This document shows, in pieces, positions 1-10,486 of a DNA stretch of 64,000 bases (position 1 is its first letter; each line of letters begins with the position of its first letter). The stretch is from Saccopteryx bilineata (Eukaryota > Chordata > Mammalia > Chiroptera > Emballonuridae), in assembly GCF_036850765.1 (NCBI RefSeq), contig NC_089498.1:52813795-52877794 (forward strand), read 5' to 3'. The position numbers were made by a program, and so were the translations under genes. A model generated the notes under the pieces. It ran no database searches, was not told where the DNA came from, and saw only the letters and a program-made list of their open reading frames with translations.

Positions 1-1012
1 ATCTTTATTATTTTTTTCCTTCTACTTCCTCTGGGCTTTACTTCCTGTTCTTTTTCTAGCTCTTTTAGATGCAGGGTTAAGTTGTTTATTTGAGCTTTCT
101 CTAGCTTCTTAAAGTATGCCTATAATGCTATGAACTTTCCTCTCAGGACTGCTTTTGCTGTGTCCCATAAATTTTGAGTTGTTGTATGCTCATTTTTATT
201 TGTTTCAAGGAAATTTTTAATTTCTTCCTTGATCTCCTTGTTGACCCATTTGTTATTTAATAACATGCTGTTTAGTTTCCAAGTGTTTTAGTGCTTTTCA
301 GTTTTTGTATTGTAGTTGATCTCTAGTTTCATGCCAATGTGGTCAGAGAAGATGCTTGATATGATTTCAGTCTCCTTAAATTTGTTGAGACTCATTTTAT
401 GCCCTAACTTGTTATCTATTCTAGAGAATGTACCATGAGCACTTGAAAGAATGTATATTCTGCTGCTTTAGGGTGAAAGGTTTTGAAGATATCTATTAAA
501 TCCAGTTGATCTAGTGTGTTCTTTAAGTCTGCTGTTCCTTTGTTAATTTTCTTTCTTGAGGATCTAGTGATGTTAGTGGGGTATTGAAATCCCCTACTAT
601 TATAGTATTTCTGTTGATCTCACCTTTTATGTCTATCAAAGTCTGCTTTATATATTTAGGTGCTCCTATATTAGGTGCATAGATATTTATAATGGTTATA
701 TCTTCCTGTTGGATTGTTCTCTTTGTCATTATTTAGTGACTTTTTTTATCCCTTACTATAGTCTTTGTTTTAAAGTCTATTTTGTCAGATATAAGTATTG
801 CTACCCTAGCTTTTTTTTTCATTTCCATTTGCATGAAATATTTTTTTCCATCATTTTACTTTCAGTCTATATGTATCTTTTGTTTTGAGGTGGGTCTCTT
901 GTAGAAGGTGTATGTATAGGTTGTATTAATTCAGCTACCCTAATCCTTTGTTTGGAACATATAATTTATTTATACTTATTGTTATTATTGATATGTAGTT
1001 GTTCATTGCCAT
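1..1012 (-). pseudogene. LINE-1 ORF2 N-terminal part (endonuclease), cut by window edge
   Basis: This is the start of an L1 ORF2, the endonuclease/reverse transcriptase that nicks DNA and copies L1 RNA at the nick. On the minus strand an ATG at 1012 lies about 57 bases after the end of ORF1, the usual L1 layout. The endonuclease reading around 729-523 keeps the family motifs NIYAPN and VGDFNTPL, so the catalytic Asp of GDFN is present here. The frame is broken elsewhere by stops and shifts, and only about 330 codons lie inside the window; the reverse transcriptase part would lie left of position 1. The pairing with ORF1 and a long 5'UTR shows this copy was inserted at full length at its 5' end. 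It is a dead retrotransposon gene, not a host gene. Confidence 0.88.
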
Positions 1013-1069
1013 TTTATTCTTTAAATCTACAATCCTCTTTTCTTTTTATTTTTTTTTCCTTTGCTCTTT

Positions 1070-1979
1070 TTATAGTATTCTCTTTAATAATTCTTGCAGT
1101 ACTGATTTGGTTGTAATGAATTCCTTGAGTTTGTTTGTTTTTTTCTTTTCTTTTCTTTTTTTGTCTGGGATACTTTTTAGTTCTTCTTCAATTTTAAATG
1201 ATAACCTTGCTGAATAAAGAAGTCTTAGTTGTAGGTTCTTGCTATGTATCACTTTGAGTATTTCTTGCCAATCTCTTCTGGCCTCAAATGTTTCCATTGA
1301 GAATTCAGATGTCATTCTTATGGCAGCTCCTCTGTAGGTATTAACTGCTTTTGTCTTGCAGCTTTTAGTAATCTTTCTTTGTCTCTTAACTTTGACACTT
1401 TAATTATGATGTGTCTTGCTATAGGCCTCTTTGGGTTCCTCTTTTATAGAAATTTCTGTGTTTCTTGACCTTGTGTGACTTTTTCCTTCATCAATTTAGA
1501 AAATTTTTCAGTTATGATTTTTTCAAACAGGTTCTCTATTCCTTGTTTGTTCTCTTCTTCAGGAACCCCTATGGTGTAAATATTGTTTCTCTTCATATTG
1601 ACACAGAGCTCTCTTAGTTTCCTCAGACTTTTTGAGCCTCTTTTCTTTTTGCTGCTCTGCTTTCATGCCTATTTTTTTTTATCGTGCCCTCTAAATCACT
1701 GATTCAATCCTCTGCTTCATCCAGCCTGCTATTAATTCCTGTTAGTGTAGTCTTCATTTCTGGTATTGTATTTGTCTTTCTGACTGGTTCTTTTTTTATT
1801 ATTTCAATGTCCTTTTTGATGCTTGCTATCTCTTTACTTAAGTGCTCATTATGCCCATCCATTGTTGCTTGAAGATCCTTGAGAATTCTAAAAATCAATG
1901 TTTTAACCCCTGCACCTTGTATTTTGGTTATTTTCATCTTATTCAGTTCTTTTTCTGGTGATTTCTATTGTTAATTCAT
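1070..1979 (-). pseudogene. LINE-1 ORF1 (RNA-binding protein) remnant
   Basis: L1 ORF1 encodes a trimeric nucleic-acid chaperone that coats L1 RNA. The minus-strand reading starts at an ATG near 1979. A Lys/Glu-rich coiled-coil section (1937-1704) contains LKDLQATMDGHNEHLSKE, and the C-terminal domain (1315-1070) contains the family signature ETFEARRDWQEI and then a tail ending in LQELLKRIL. The two sections are in different frames with stops between them, so the gene is inactive. The span of about 910 bases fits a slightly short L1 ORF1. It matches the ORF1 remnant at 39651-40532 in order and motif content. Confidence 0.88.
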
Positions 1980-4578
1980 TTCAGTCACATTTCTCTGTCT
2001 TCCCATTTAGTCTGTGTATTAGGTAGTGCTGTCTGACTTTGAAACTTTGGGGGGTCTTTATGTAGTAGATGGGCTTGGTGGTACTGTCATCTAGTTCACT
2101 TGTTTTCCTTGTTCTCTGAATGCTTCTAGAGGGTACTATTATTCATCTTGTTGTATGTGAGTATTAGATGCAGTTGGTCCTTTCATGGGTACAGTTATTT
2201 GTTCAAGCTGACTGGCTCTAAGTGTCAACCTTGATTATGTGTATTACATACTGTGCAGTGTCTGTTTCTGTTGGCATATTTCTTCTCCACAGTGTCTGGT
2301 GCCTGGTATACTCCACCTTTGGGTGTGCTGCTTATATAGGTAGAAGAGTCTAGGGTTGGTGGTGTCTGCCACCTACTACCAGTAGTGTTAGCTCTAGTTC
2401 TTCTTGGGTTGGTGTCATCTGTTTTGTAATGCTGTGGGCTACCAGTCTGCAGCTACTGTACTTTTTGCTATTTGTGTTTGCCTTTTCTGTGTCTAGGTAC
2501 TGTGGGATGGGCCCACCTTTGTATAAGGATCAGCTTCCTCCTGCTTAGAGATGATAGCAGCTCCATATATCCCCAAGCTCTGTAAAATTTGTCTCCACTT
2601 TCCAGCTGCTCCTCCCCCTCTTGCAGCTGCCTGGTCTTCCCACAGAGACTTCTTTAGTAAGAGTATAGTGTGGGCTCAAATTGGCCTCACCCAACCAACA
2701 GCTCTATAGATGCATGCTTGGTGGGTTAGGGAAGCTGAGGTTGTGAATACAATGATTGTGGGACCCCCTACTTCAGGAGTCTCTTGGTCAGGAGCTCAGT
2801 ACAGGGAATGTGGCCCCTACTCCAGAGCTTGATTCCTCACCCACTGCTGGATCCTGAAATTTTATTTCTCCCGAAAAAGGTGAGCAGCAGGTTCAGACTG
2901 AATGTGTCTGACAATCCCCTCTGCAGAAGTTCTTTCAGCTGTTGAGACCTTGGTCTCAGGGAGGAAGACTGAGAGAGTCTTCTCCTGGGGCTGACTGTCC
3001 CCCTCACGAAGTTGGCTAAGCCCCTCAACCAGATCCAATAATAGACTCACAGGGACCTACACTTTAAATGTCCATGCTCCAAGCCTCTCTCCCTTTCCCC
3101 ATGGAATCTAGCCCAGCAGGACAGAAGAATATCCAGCACCCAGGTTGACCTACTGTGAAACTCCACCTTATCCAATGCACATGAGCCACTGTGCCTGTGC
3201 TGATTACAAAAGTGGAACTCACCTCAGCTGGGCCAGGTGTGAGGAGATTTTCATTAAGATACCACTCTAGCAAGTATTGTTAGGTCCTGAACTGATACTT
3301 TCTGCAGCCGGCTCCTGTATATGCCAGCCCTGGGCCTCGCAAGCAGGAACCCAGTGTAGAACAGTGGGAGACACTGCCCATGACTGGCCCTCAACAACAT
3401 TTTTGGAGCTACAAGCAATTCAGAGTTTGTGGCTGCCTCTGCTTGGCCCAGGTGTACATGGAAATACCAAGCTGAACTCCTAGCTGGCTTTTATCCACTC
3501 TGGTTCACTCTGGTCCGCTCAAACGGCCAAGTTTCCCTGATTCTCTCACCTCTTGCAGCCTATCTACTTGTTGCTTGATGGGCTTGGCCACTGAAAAAAC
3601 TTTGCTGGAGTCCAGAGCCTGTGGCAATTCATGATTAGGAAGGGTGGTGGATGTGGCTCCACCCCTTGGCCCCAGGTGTCAATCTGTGCAGACTTTTTTC
3701 ACAGACCTCTGTAGGGTGAGGCCCTAGGAATCTGGTGGGTGTGGCCTCTGAGACCCAGAGGTGTGGTCTGCCCACCCACAGTTTCAACTGAGTCTTTTGA
3801 GAGGTGGAAACGCCAGTCATAGAGTCGGGAGAGTATGTGTGTGTGTGTGGGGGGGGGAGCTTTGCTCTCAACACCAGAAAACTGAGTTACTGTTGCACCA
3901 CCTGCTTCCTGATCTCTCAGACTGACCCATCACCCATGGCCATGACAAGTAGGAGAGACTCCTGAGGGTGGAGCAATTGCTTTTCCCCAGGCTGATGCCA
4001 CTCAGAGGAGATTGCTCCACCCAAGAAAGATGGCAACTGCAGTACTGGAGTATGACTCAGCACAGGGGTTCCGGTTTCCACCACCCCCCCCCCACACACA
4101 CACACAGTGTCTCTTCCTGGGCTTCCAACTTTACACTCTCCTCCTGCTACTCCAATCCTTCCAGCTCCTCCCACCAGAGCCCCAGGTATGTGACTGTGAA
4201 CAAGGTGTTATGCATGGGCCCTTTAAAATGGAATCTGTGTCAGCGAGCTGTGTCTCTTTCTCACAGACAGAAACCCAGCTCTTTTCACAGCTAAATGCTA
4301 TCTGGATACCTCTTTTAGGCTCTGTGGCTCTAACCTAGGGCTCTAGGTCTGGGGTTGAGGATCCACATATCACAGGGCAGGGTAGCCCTTTCCGCATCTC
4401 CACTCTTCCTACCAGTTTCGGTGTGGCTTCTTTGGTGATCCTTGGCTAAGGAGTCCTCTTAGTTTAGTCCAAAGTTGGTTTTTCAGGATGATTGTTCTTA
4501 AATTAAGTTATAATCCAATTTGGTCCTGGGAGGTGGCAGTTGGAACGTTTGCCTATTCTGTCGCCATCTTTCTTCTCT
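1980..4578 (-). mobile_element. LINE-1 5'UTR, about 2.6 kb
   Basis: GC-richer sequence between the ORF1 start and the presumed L1 5' end. Its outer end on the minus strand (GATGGCGACAG, then CCAACTGCCACCTCCCAGGA) matches the first bases of the complete L1 at 37009, and the length agrees (2.6 kb in both). L1 5'UTRs carry an internal promoter. It contains a short GT/G tract at 3837-3857 and a C/CA tract at 4081-4107. Many short open frames here have no coding signature. The exact 5' boundary is inferred by comparison with the other copy. Confidence 0.75.
3837..3857. repeat. GT-rich simple repeat running into a G run
   Basis: Short GT tract followed directly by nine G, within the L1 5'UTR. A matching C/CA tract lies at 4081-4107. 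Confidence 0.8.
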
Positions 4579-4867
4579 GTCAACCTGACCATGGGAGGCC
4601 TCCCGGGCCCCCCACATGCAGGTTGGACCACATCCCTTCTGCATTCTGGACTCCGCTGTTCCAGGCTGAATATGAGCTGATAAGCCAAGCTTCAATTGTT
4701 TCCCTTCCCAGAAAATTGTAAATGGGAGATGTGTTGCTCTTCTTTTCCTGTTTCACTGTACCCACTGATTTTTAAAGAGTTTGCCACTCCCCTCTTCTGG
4801 GGATGGATGCTCTTCAGTGTCCCATGCTGCCAAGCCAAGCGGCTCTACCAGCTCCACCTGCTGTCCA
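4579..4867. other. Unassigned block between two L1 segments
   Basis: About 290 bases with moderate GC that are neither recognisable ORF2 nor clearly shared with the 5'UTR of the complete L1 at 37009. It could be extra 5'UTR of the first L1, an older L1 5' variant, or host DNA trapped between two insertions. No gene is visible. Confidence 0.5.
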
Positions 4868-5550
4868 TCGTATTTTCTTACAATCTTTTGCATTTCTCTG
4901 ATATCAGTTATTACTTCTCCTTTCATTTTTAATTTTATTTATTTGGGTCCTTTCTCTCTTTTTCTTGATGAGTCTGGTTAAAGGTTCATCAATTTTGTTT
5001 ACCTGTCAAAGAATCAGCTCTTGGTTTCATTGATCTTTTGTATTGTTTTTTTTAGTCTCCATGTCGTTTATTTCTGCTCTGATATTTATTATTTCTTTCT
5101 TTTTACTACTCTGGGCTTTATTTATTGTTATTTTTTTAGTTCTTTGAAGTGCAGGGTTAGATTGTTTTTTGAGCCTTTTCTTGCTTCTTAAGGTGTGCCT
5201 ATAATGCTATTAACTTCCCTCTCAGGACTGCTTTTACTGTGTCCCATATATTTGGGGTTATTGTATGTTCATTTGTATTTGTCTCAAGGAAATTTTTTAT
5301 TTTTTCCTTGATATCATTGTTAACCCATTCACTATTTAATAATATGCTATTTAGCCTCCAAGAGTTTGGATGTTTTTCAGTTTTTCTATTGTAGTTGATT
5401 TCTAGTTTCATGCCATTGAGGTCAGAGAAGATGCTTGATATGGTTTTATTCTTCTTAAATTTCTTGAGATATGTTTTGTGTTCTCTCTTTTGGTCTATTC
5501 TAGAAAATGTACCATGAGCACTTGAAAAGAATGTATATTCTGCTGCTTAG
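4868..5550 (-). mobile_element. LINE-1 ORF2 fragment (older copy)
   Basis: The sequence repeats the ORF2 region seen at positions 1-470 with more divergence, for example the stretch around 5160-5540 compared with 70-460. A minus-strand frame at 5411-5199 reads [20 protein letters not shown], typical of L1 ORF2 just after the endonuclease. The fragment stops abruptly at about 5550. It lies in the same orientation as the first L1, so the two are separate insertions or the remains of a tandem pair. Confidence 0.8.
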
Positions 5551-5919
5551 ACCTAAAGTTTCATTTATGTCATCTCACTCCCCACTGGTTTGTTAGAACT
5601 GGCCTCCCTTCAATCTTGTCCTAAACTTTCATTAATTTGTTCTTTTTCTTATAAGTACTAGACTGAGTTCTTTCCCATTAATAAAGAATCAATAATTTTC
5701 TCAAGCAAGACATAGACAAATTGTGGAATGAATAGAAAACAGAATTAATAAACTGTCAGGGACTATGGAACACCTGCCCACCAAATAAAGGTACCAAGGA
5801 TCCAGAAATATAAAATGGCAGACACAAAATTTATCTACCTAACAGTCTAGTCCTGTCATTTTACTGCATAAATGAGGTTATAATGTATCATTGGCAAATC
5901 CTAATGTGGGAAAGACAGC
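5551..5919. other. Unassigned intergenic DNA
   Basis: About 370 bases with no recognisable repeat, coding frame or RNA gene. Confidence 0.5.
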
Positions 5920-6278
5920 TGTGTTAGGCTTGCTGACTGGTTTCCAGGCTGCAAGCACTTTACACATTTAGTGAGCACATTGCAGAAAGCCAGTTGTGTG
6001 TGTCTCTATAAAAAGCTATGTGTGCTTTTCATTGTTGGTGATTCTCCCAGATTGCTCTCCCTCCACTGCAAGGTGCAGTTCTCTTATTCCCTCAGCCACT
6101 ACTGAGGCGTGGTCTTCCTGATCCCTTGCCCTACACTGCATAAAGCAGTTATTCTTGATGTATTCTCTCTTCTGTCTCCAATAAATGGTTATGGCCTGAT
6201 GCTTTCTGGCTCCACAGTCCCTCTATTGTCTGCCGGAGTTCAATGTGAACCTGCCTGGCCTCAACCACCTGCATTATA
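5920..6278 (+). mobile_element. Solo endogenous-retrovirus LTR
   Basis: Begins TGTGTTAGGCTTGCT and ends near CTGCATTATA. It shares its order of motifs with the paired LTRs at 7862 and 10487: a GCAGAAAGCCA block, a TATA-type sequence (TATAAA at 6007-6012), an AATAAA polyadenylation signal at 6180-6185 followed by a TGGTTATGGC block, and GTGAACCTGCCTGGCCTCAAC near the end. No internal viral sequence is attached, so it is probably a solo LTR left after recombination. It is more divergent than the paired LTRs. Confidence 0.75.
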
Positions 6279-6329
6279 CCTAAATATGCCTTGAAATAAT
6301 CTCTCTTCTCTAGAGCAATCTCCCAATTG

Positions 6330-6460
6330 TCTAGCGTCATCACCACTTGCCATATGTGGCTATTTCAATTTAAATTAATTAAAATGAAAAAGTTAGCTCT
6401 TCAGTTAAACCATACACATTCAAGTGCTCAAAGGGCACACATTTGGCCAGCACAGTGTAG
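6330..6460. mobile_element. Possible old DNA-transposon fossil
   Basis: Contains CATATGTGGCTATTT followed by an AATTTAAATTAATTAAAAT tract and TTCAAGTGCTC. This arrangement resembles terminal portions of old mammalian non-autonomous hAT elements. The assignment rests on remembered motifs only. Confidence 0.4.
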
Positions 6461-6468
6461 GGAAATTG

Positions 6469-6896
6469 GTTACAGTTAGGCTTGCTCACTTGTTTTCAGC
6501 TGTGTGGCCATAGGACCTTGTGTACTGCCTTAATGTAAGCATGTTATGTAATCAATGTCACGATTCATGGCCAAAAGCCATTTTTATCTAGACAGCTGCT
6601 GCACTTGTCCTGAGAGTGGTTTCTTGGGGATTGATTCTTTTTGAAGAGGTTTCTGAGGGAGAAGCGGTCTTCCCCTGCCTTCTCACTTGTCTCTGCAAGA
6701 CTGAAGTGGTTCTTTCCCTACCTGCTTGCCTACTGCCATAAGAAGAAGCTCCTTCCCTGCCTGTTCTCTTGCATGTCCTTCAAGACTAAATAAATAAAAA
6801 TGATACACTTCCCTTTGGCTTCGTACATGTTTTTTGCTCTGATTGAATACAGTGGGAACCTGCAGGGCCCCGACCTCCTGCATTACAGAGTTACAG
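6469..6896 (+). mobile_element. Second solo LTR, with 7-bp flanking repeat
   Basis: Related to the LTRs at 5920, 7862 and 10487: it opens with GTTAGGCTTGCTCACTTG and closes with GGGAACCTGCAGGGCCCCGAC then CCTGCATTACA. Polyadenylation-type AATAAATAAA lies near 6787-6798. The heptamer GTTACAG occurs at 6469-6475 and again at 6890-6896 and is the likely target duplication, although its exact overlap with the LTR ends is uncertain. It carries middle sequence absent from the 328-bp LTRs, so it belongs to a different subfamily. Confidence 0.68.
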
Positions 6897-6939
6897 AACA
6901 TTTCCATCATTTCAAAATATTTTGTTAAACAATTTTGTT

Positions 6940-7633
6940 CTAGTGTGTCTCTAGACCAGTCCAGTGCATCTCCAATTTTAGGATGCATAAAAATCACTTG
7001 TGAGGTCTTGTGGAAAGAAAGATTCTGATTCAATAGATTTGGAGTGTGGTTAGGGAGTTCTTATTTCTGACAAGTTTCATATGTTCCAGTGTTCTTGGTC
7101 TGCAGATTGTAATCTGAGTAGTGAAGTTTTACATTACTGTAAGGTAGTTCTTCTTATCCTGCTGTATATTAAAGTTACCAGAAGGTTTAAAATGCCAATG
7201 ATCAAGCAGCACCTGAGATCAATTCAATCAGAGTTTTCTGGGGATGAGACCCAGGCATCTATAGAGAACTTCCCAGATGAATCTCTAATGTGCATACAAG
7301 TTTGAGATCTAATGGTGTAAGGTGACAATTTTCAAACTTTAACATACTTCAGAATTGCTTGGAGAGCTTGTTAAAATAAAGATTGCTGGGCCCCCACCCT
7401 TAATAGGTTCAGGATAATTTGCATTTCTAACAAGTGCCCAAATGATATCTATATTGCTGGTCTGGGGCCACTCTGAGAACCACTAGGGTCTTGGTACTAC
7501 AGCCTGGGTACTTCTTGGCAAGTTCTTAGAGATGCAGAATCTGGAGTCCCATCCCAGATCTGCTGAAGCAGAATCTATATTTTAACAAGATCCTTAGGTG
7601 ATCTGAGTGCGCATTAAAATTTGAGAAACTCTT
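6940..7633 (+). mobile_element. Run of MER5-type hAT-Charlie DNA-transposon fossils
   Basis: At least three, perhaps four, successive segments show the MER5 pattern of an AATCACTTG-type motif, a GTTAAAATAAAGATTGCTGGGCCCC-type centre and a TTTGAGAA/GAGAACCACT end. The clearest is 7322-7488. Others lie at about 6940-7125, 7135-7312 and 7489-7633. They are short, non-coding, ancient mammalian transposons spread by a hAT transposase. The family name is from memory of the consensus. Confidence 0.65.
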
Positions 7634-7749
7634 GTACGGCACTGGGGATGCCTTTAATTGCAATCCAACCGATAAAGACAATTTGTCCTTGCTGTACAAT
7701 CATTGGTGAAGAGGCTGGACATAGTAACACTCCTATGGCACAAGGTTAC
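7634..7749. other. Short unassigned spacer
   Basis: No recognisable feature between the MER5-type run and the split MER5 copy that follows. Confidence 0.4.
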
Positions 7750-7861
7750 CTTAGTGCTGACGCTCTTAAAGTGTGGCTCCCCATCTGCAGCATCAGGATC
7801 ACCTGGGTACTTGTAAAAAATGTGAATTCTCAGATCCCATCACAGTTGTAGAAAAAACAAA
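7750..7861 (+). mobile_element. MER5-type element, left part (split by the LTR element)
   Basis: Reads AAGTGTGGCTCCCCATCTGC, CATCAGGATCACCTGGGTAC and TTCTCAGATCCCATCAC, matching the first half of a MER5A-like consensus. The second half is found after the LTR element, at 10815-10850, and after a nested SINE, at 11250-11318. This gives the insertion order MER5, then LTR element, then SINE. Confidence 0.7.
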
Positions 7862-8189
7862 TGTGGTTAGGCTGGCTTGCTTGTTTTCCAGCTGCAAGCA
7901 CTTTGCATGAATAGCACATGAGCACGTGGCAGAAAGCCACATGTGCGTAGCCTATATATGGCTATGGGTACTTTCCCTCAGCGTGGATTGCTTGACCACC
8001 ACTGTCTGGTGTGGTTTTCCTGTTTGCTCACCTGCCACTGTGAGAAGCAGTTCCCCCTGCCTGTTCAGTCGCCTGCCTTTGTAAGAATCCAATAAATGGG
8101 AATAACCCAATGCCTTTCAGCTTCATGGTTTTTCTGTGGTCTGCCTGAATCCAGTGTGAACCTGCCTGGCCTCAACAATAAGCATTACA
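7862..8189 (+). mobile_element. 5' LTR of a provirus-like element (328 bp)
   Basis: Starts TGTGGTTAGGCTGGCTTGCT and ends CATTACA. It is collinear and equal in length (328 bp) with the LTR at 10487-10814, with scattered differences showing age. Promoter-like TATATA lies at 7954-7959 and AATAAA at 8091-8096. LTRs supply the promoter and polyadenylation signal of the element. I could not assign a clear tRNA primer-binding site in the bases just after it. Confidence 0.85.
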
Positions 8190-8417
8190 CCTCGCATAGT
8201 GGGCAGAATTCAGTTTAGACTGGTATGCAACCGGCATCACATCCGGCACTGTGAGCAGGATTCGGTTCAGACTGGTATGGAGCCATCAACACCCTTGAAC
8301 AGCGGGATAGAGGGGTGGCCATTCTCGAGCATGTGGTTCCCTGTGGCTACCCTGTTGGGAGCTGTGGGCTGGATGTATTTTACATCCCTGCAAGCAGAAA
8401 CCAAAAGCCCCCTGTGA

Positions 8418-8708
8418 GAGGCTGCCAGAGTTCAAAAGCTCCAGTGCAAGCTGGAGGCCAAGCGCTGGCAGCAGCAGGAGCTGCAACAGTTGCTAGAGAA
8501 GAAATGACTAATTCAAGAGCTTCAGTTTGAGCTGGACACCAAGAGCCAGCAGCCTCAAGAGCTGAAGCAGGCACTGAGGAAGGACTGCCAGCAGAGTGAC
8601 TCTGAATCAGCAGTAGTAGGTGTTCCCAACTCCTCCTCTGTGGAGGAGGACATTTGGACTGGAACTGACATTGGCAAACTCAGAGTCTGGCTAGTGATCA
8701 CCAGAAGG
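8418..8708 (+). pseudogene. Coiled-coil-like frame inside LTR element
   Basis: Frame 3 reads EAARVQKLQCKLEAKRWQQQ and continues with Leu at roughly heptad spacing and many Gln/Glu/Lys, then one stop (8504-8506), then a second similar stretch and an acidic Ser-rich section containing SSSVEED. This composition suggests a coiled coil, as in the N-terminal parts of some retroviral Gag proteins. No catalytic motif is seen. The function is inferred only from position and composition. Confidence 0.45.
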
Positions 8709-8806
8709 TAAAAACCCAGCAGCAAAAAGTGCCTCAAGGGCAGGCACAACCCTCTCCACAAGTAGTGGAGCACTCTGTGGTCTGGCCCTAGACCCAGACA
8801 AAATTG

Positions 8807-9330
8807 ATGGAGTTAAAGGCAAAATTCAGGCAGAAACCCACTGAGTCTCTGACAGTGTGGTTACTGCAGTTGTGGGACATAGGGGTGGATGGCATTGTGT
8901 TCTCTGGAGCAGAGATAGAGAAATGATCTGCCATTACCACTCACTTCTCCTTGAGGCAGCATCTTTAGAACTGCTGTGACAACACAGGAAATCATACCCT
9001 ATTAGAATGGGTGAGGGCTGCCATTCAGAAGGTCTGGCAGAATGTCAGACACTTACCAGGGACAGTGAGTTCATGGCAGTCATATACTGAGTTGTAGCAG
9101 GTGTTCTGAGAACTGGGTATTAGAAATGTTGCTTTCAACCTTCAGTCCCATGAGCCCCATGAGGAAATATTTACAGCAGAGTTGAGGGTACTTATTCTCA
9201 GGAGCACACCAACCACTCTTTTTGGGTCACTGGTGGCTATTTTGTGCCACTATATGGGGCAGCCCATCAACACTGTTACATGAACACTGTTCATATTTGG
9301 GGGAGATAGAAGCAATGAGGTACCATAAAG
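8807..9330 (+). pseudogene. Gag-like degenerate frame inside LTR element
   Basis: The frame beginning at 8807 reads MELKAKFRQKPTESLTVWLL and continues WDIGVDGI, with in-frame stops from about 8923 onward, including one after LRQHL. A helix-rich segment with QKP...SLTVWL...LWD spacing resembles a retroviral capsid region, which fits its place downstream of the coiled-coil frame and between two LTRs. It cannot make a protein as it stands. I cannot name the retroviral group. Confidence 0.45.
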
Positions 9331-10285
9331 GGGTGCAGGCTACTGCCTGTGCTGACCCTCCATCCCTGACTGTCAGAAGAAATGGGCCTGCAAAGGTTTC
9401 CTGAAAACACAGGTGTGGGTAGATTTTATTGTGGCCAAGGCAGATAAAGAGAAATTCAATGGCAGGTGTAATAGAGTCCTGTTAGAGGTTTGGTAAAGGC
9501 TTAAACCGAAACAGGGATTCCAGCCACTGAAAATGCAGGAGAAGTGGGAGGCCCTAGCAGCTGCCAAGAAAATGGCTGGTGTTTGCGCAGCACGAGGTGG
9601 CAAGATTACACATCGGAGACAGCTGCCAATAAAAAGATTGGTGCTCACATCACACAGCTGCAAGATTACATGTTGGAGGCAGCTGAGGGAGAGGAGGATC
9701 CCCCAAGACTCATTGTTCCAATTTGAATAGGGGGAAGTTTGACAAACCATCTAACATGGATGGGCAGAGGCTGGAGGCCTCATGTGGAATTGGCAATCCT
9801 GTGGCCCCCTTCTAATGTGCAGTAGGTGTTGGCCTTAATAGATAATAGGTGTTTTTGGAGCAGCTAAGAGAGCTGTCAAGGTGGGATAGACCTTGAATGT
9901 ATTTGATTCTGCCAGATCCTGTGAGCTTGCTGAGTGGACAGAGTGATTATGGAAAGGCAGTGAGTTAGTTCCATTATCAAAGGGAAGCACGTGTAGAGGC
10001 CTTTCTGCACCAGGTAGCTGCTCCCATCCAGTTGCAGATACACACCAAGAACACTTTCCTCAAGCCAGGCTTTGGGCGGCAGGGCCACATGCTCCTGCCG
10101 GCCCCAAAAACCCTCCTTAAAGGCCAGTGGCTTCAATGGACATGGTCTTGGACTATACAAGCTCTCCACCTATGATGGGTGGCCTTGTTGGCACCTTGGG
10201 GTATGGGGCTGGAGGGGGACCTCCAGTTAACACCCTGGGCAACTGACTGCCTAAGGTAGAAGTGTATTTGAGTGCTCAGGAAAAG

Positions 10286-10387
10286 ATTGTGAAGGGCACC
10301 TTTGTAATTATTGTCATTTTTGGTATAGCTTGTGCCTTAGTAGTGTGTTGCTGTAGTCTCTACTATTTCTGTGAAATATGGATGTAA
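10286..10387 (+). pseudogene. Hydrophobic membrane-anchor-like C-terminus in LTR element
   Basis: A plus-strand frame reads IVKGTFVIIVIFGIACALVV, then a Cys-rich CCCSLYYFCEIWM and a TAA stop at 10385-10387. A roughly 20-residue hydrophobic run followed by clustered Cys and aromatics near the 3' LTR is where an envelope-type membrane anchor would lie. Upstream the frame is broken by a stop near 10242. This is only a fragment. Confidence 0.4.
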
Positions 10388-10486
10388 TGTACCTCATTCC
10401 TCACACAGGGACCATCACAGAAGGTATCTGTCATGTAGATTGTGAGGCGAGCAACACCAGAGGGGTGGGAGTATAGGAAAAACAGC

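Larger units (their letters stand above)
8190..10486 (+). mobile_element. Interior of LTR element, decayed, family not identified
   Basis: The 2.3-kb interior is far too short for a full gag-pol-env set. On the plus strand it holds a Gln/Glu/Leu-rich frame at 8418-8708, a longer gag-like stretch at about 8807-9330 broken by stops, further open fragments around 9420-9726, and a hydrophobic C-terminal segment at 10286-10387. A purine-rich tract (AGAGGGGTGGGAG, 10459-10471) just before the 3' LTR fits a polypurine tract. I see no protease, reverse transcriptase or integrase motif, so the copy is internally deleted or belongs to a non-autonomous family. Confidence 0.7.

Noticed and set aside
8418..10387. 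Domesticated retroviral gene in the LTR element
   Set aside because: All frames carry stops within 100-170 codons and both LTRs have drifted; nothing indicates a retained coding sequence.
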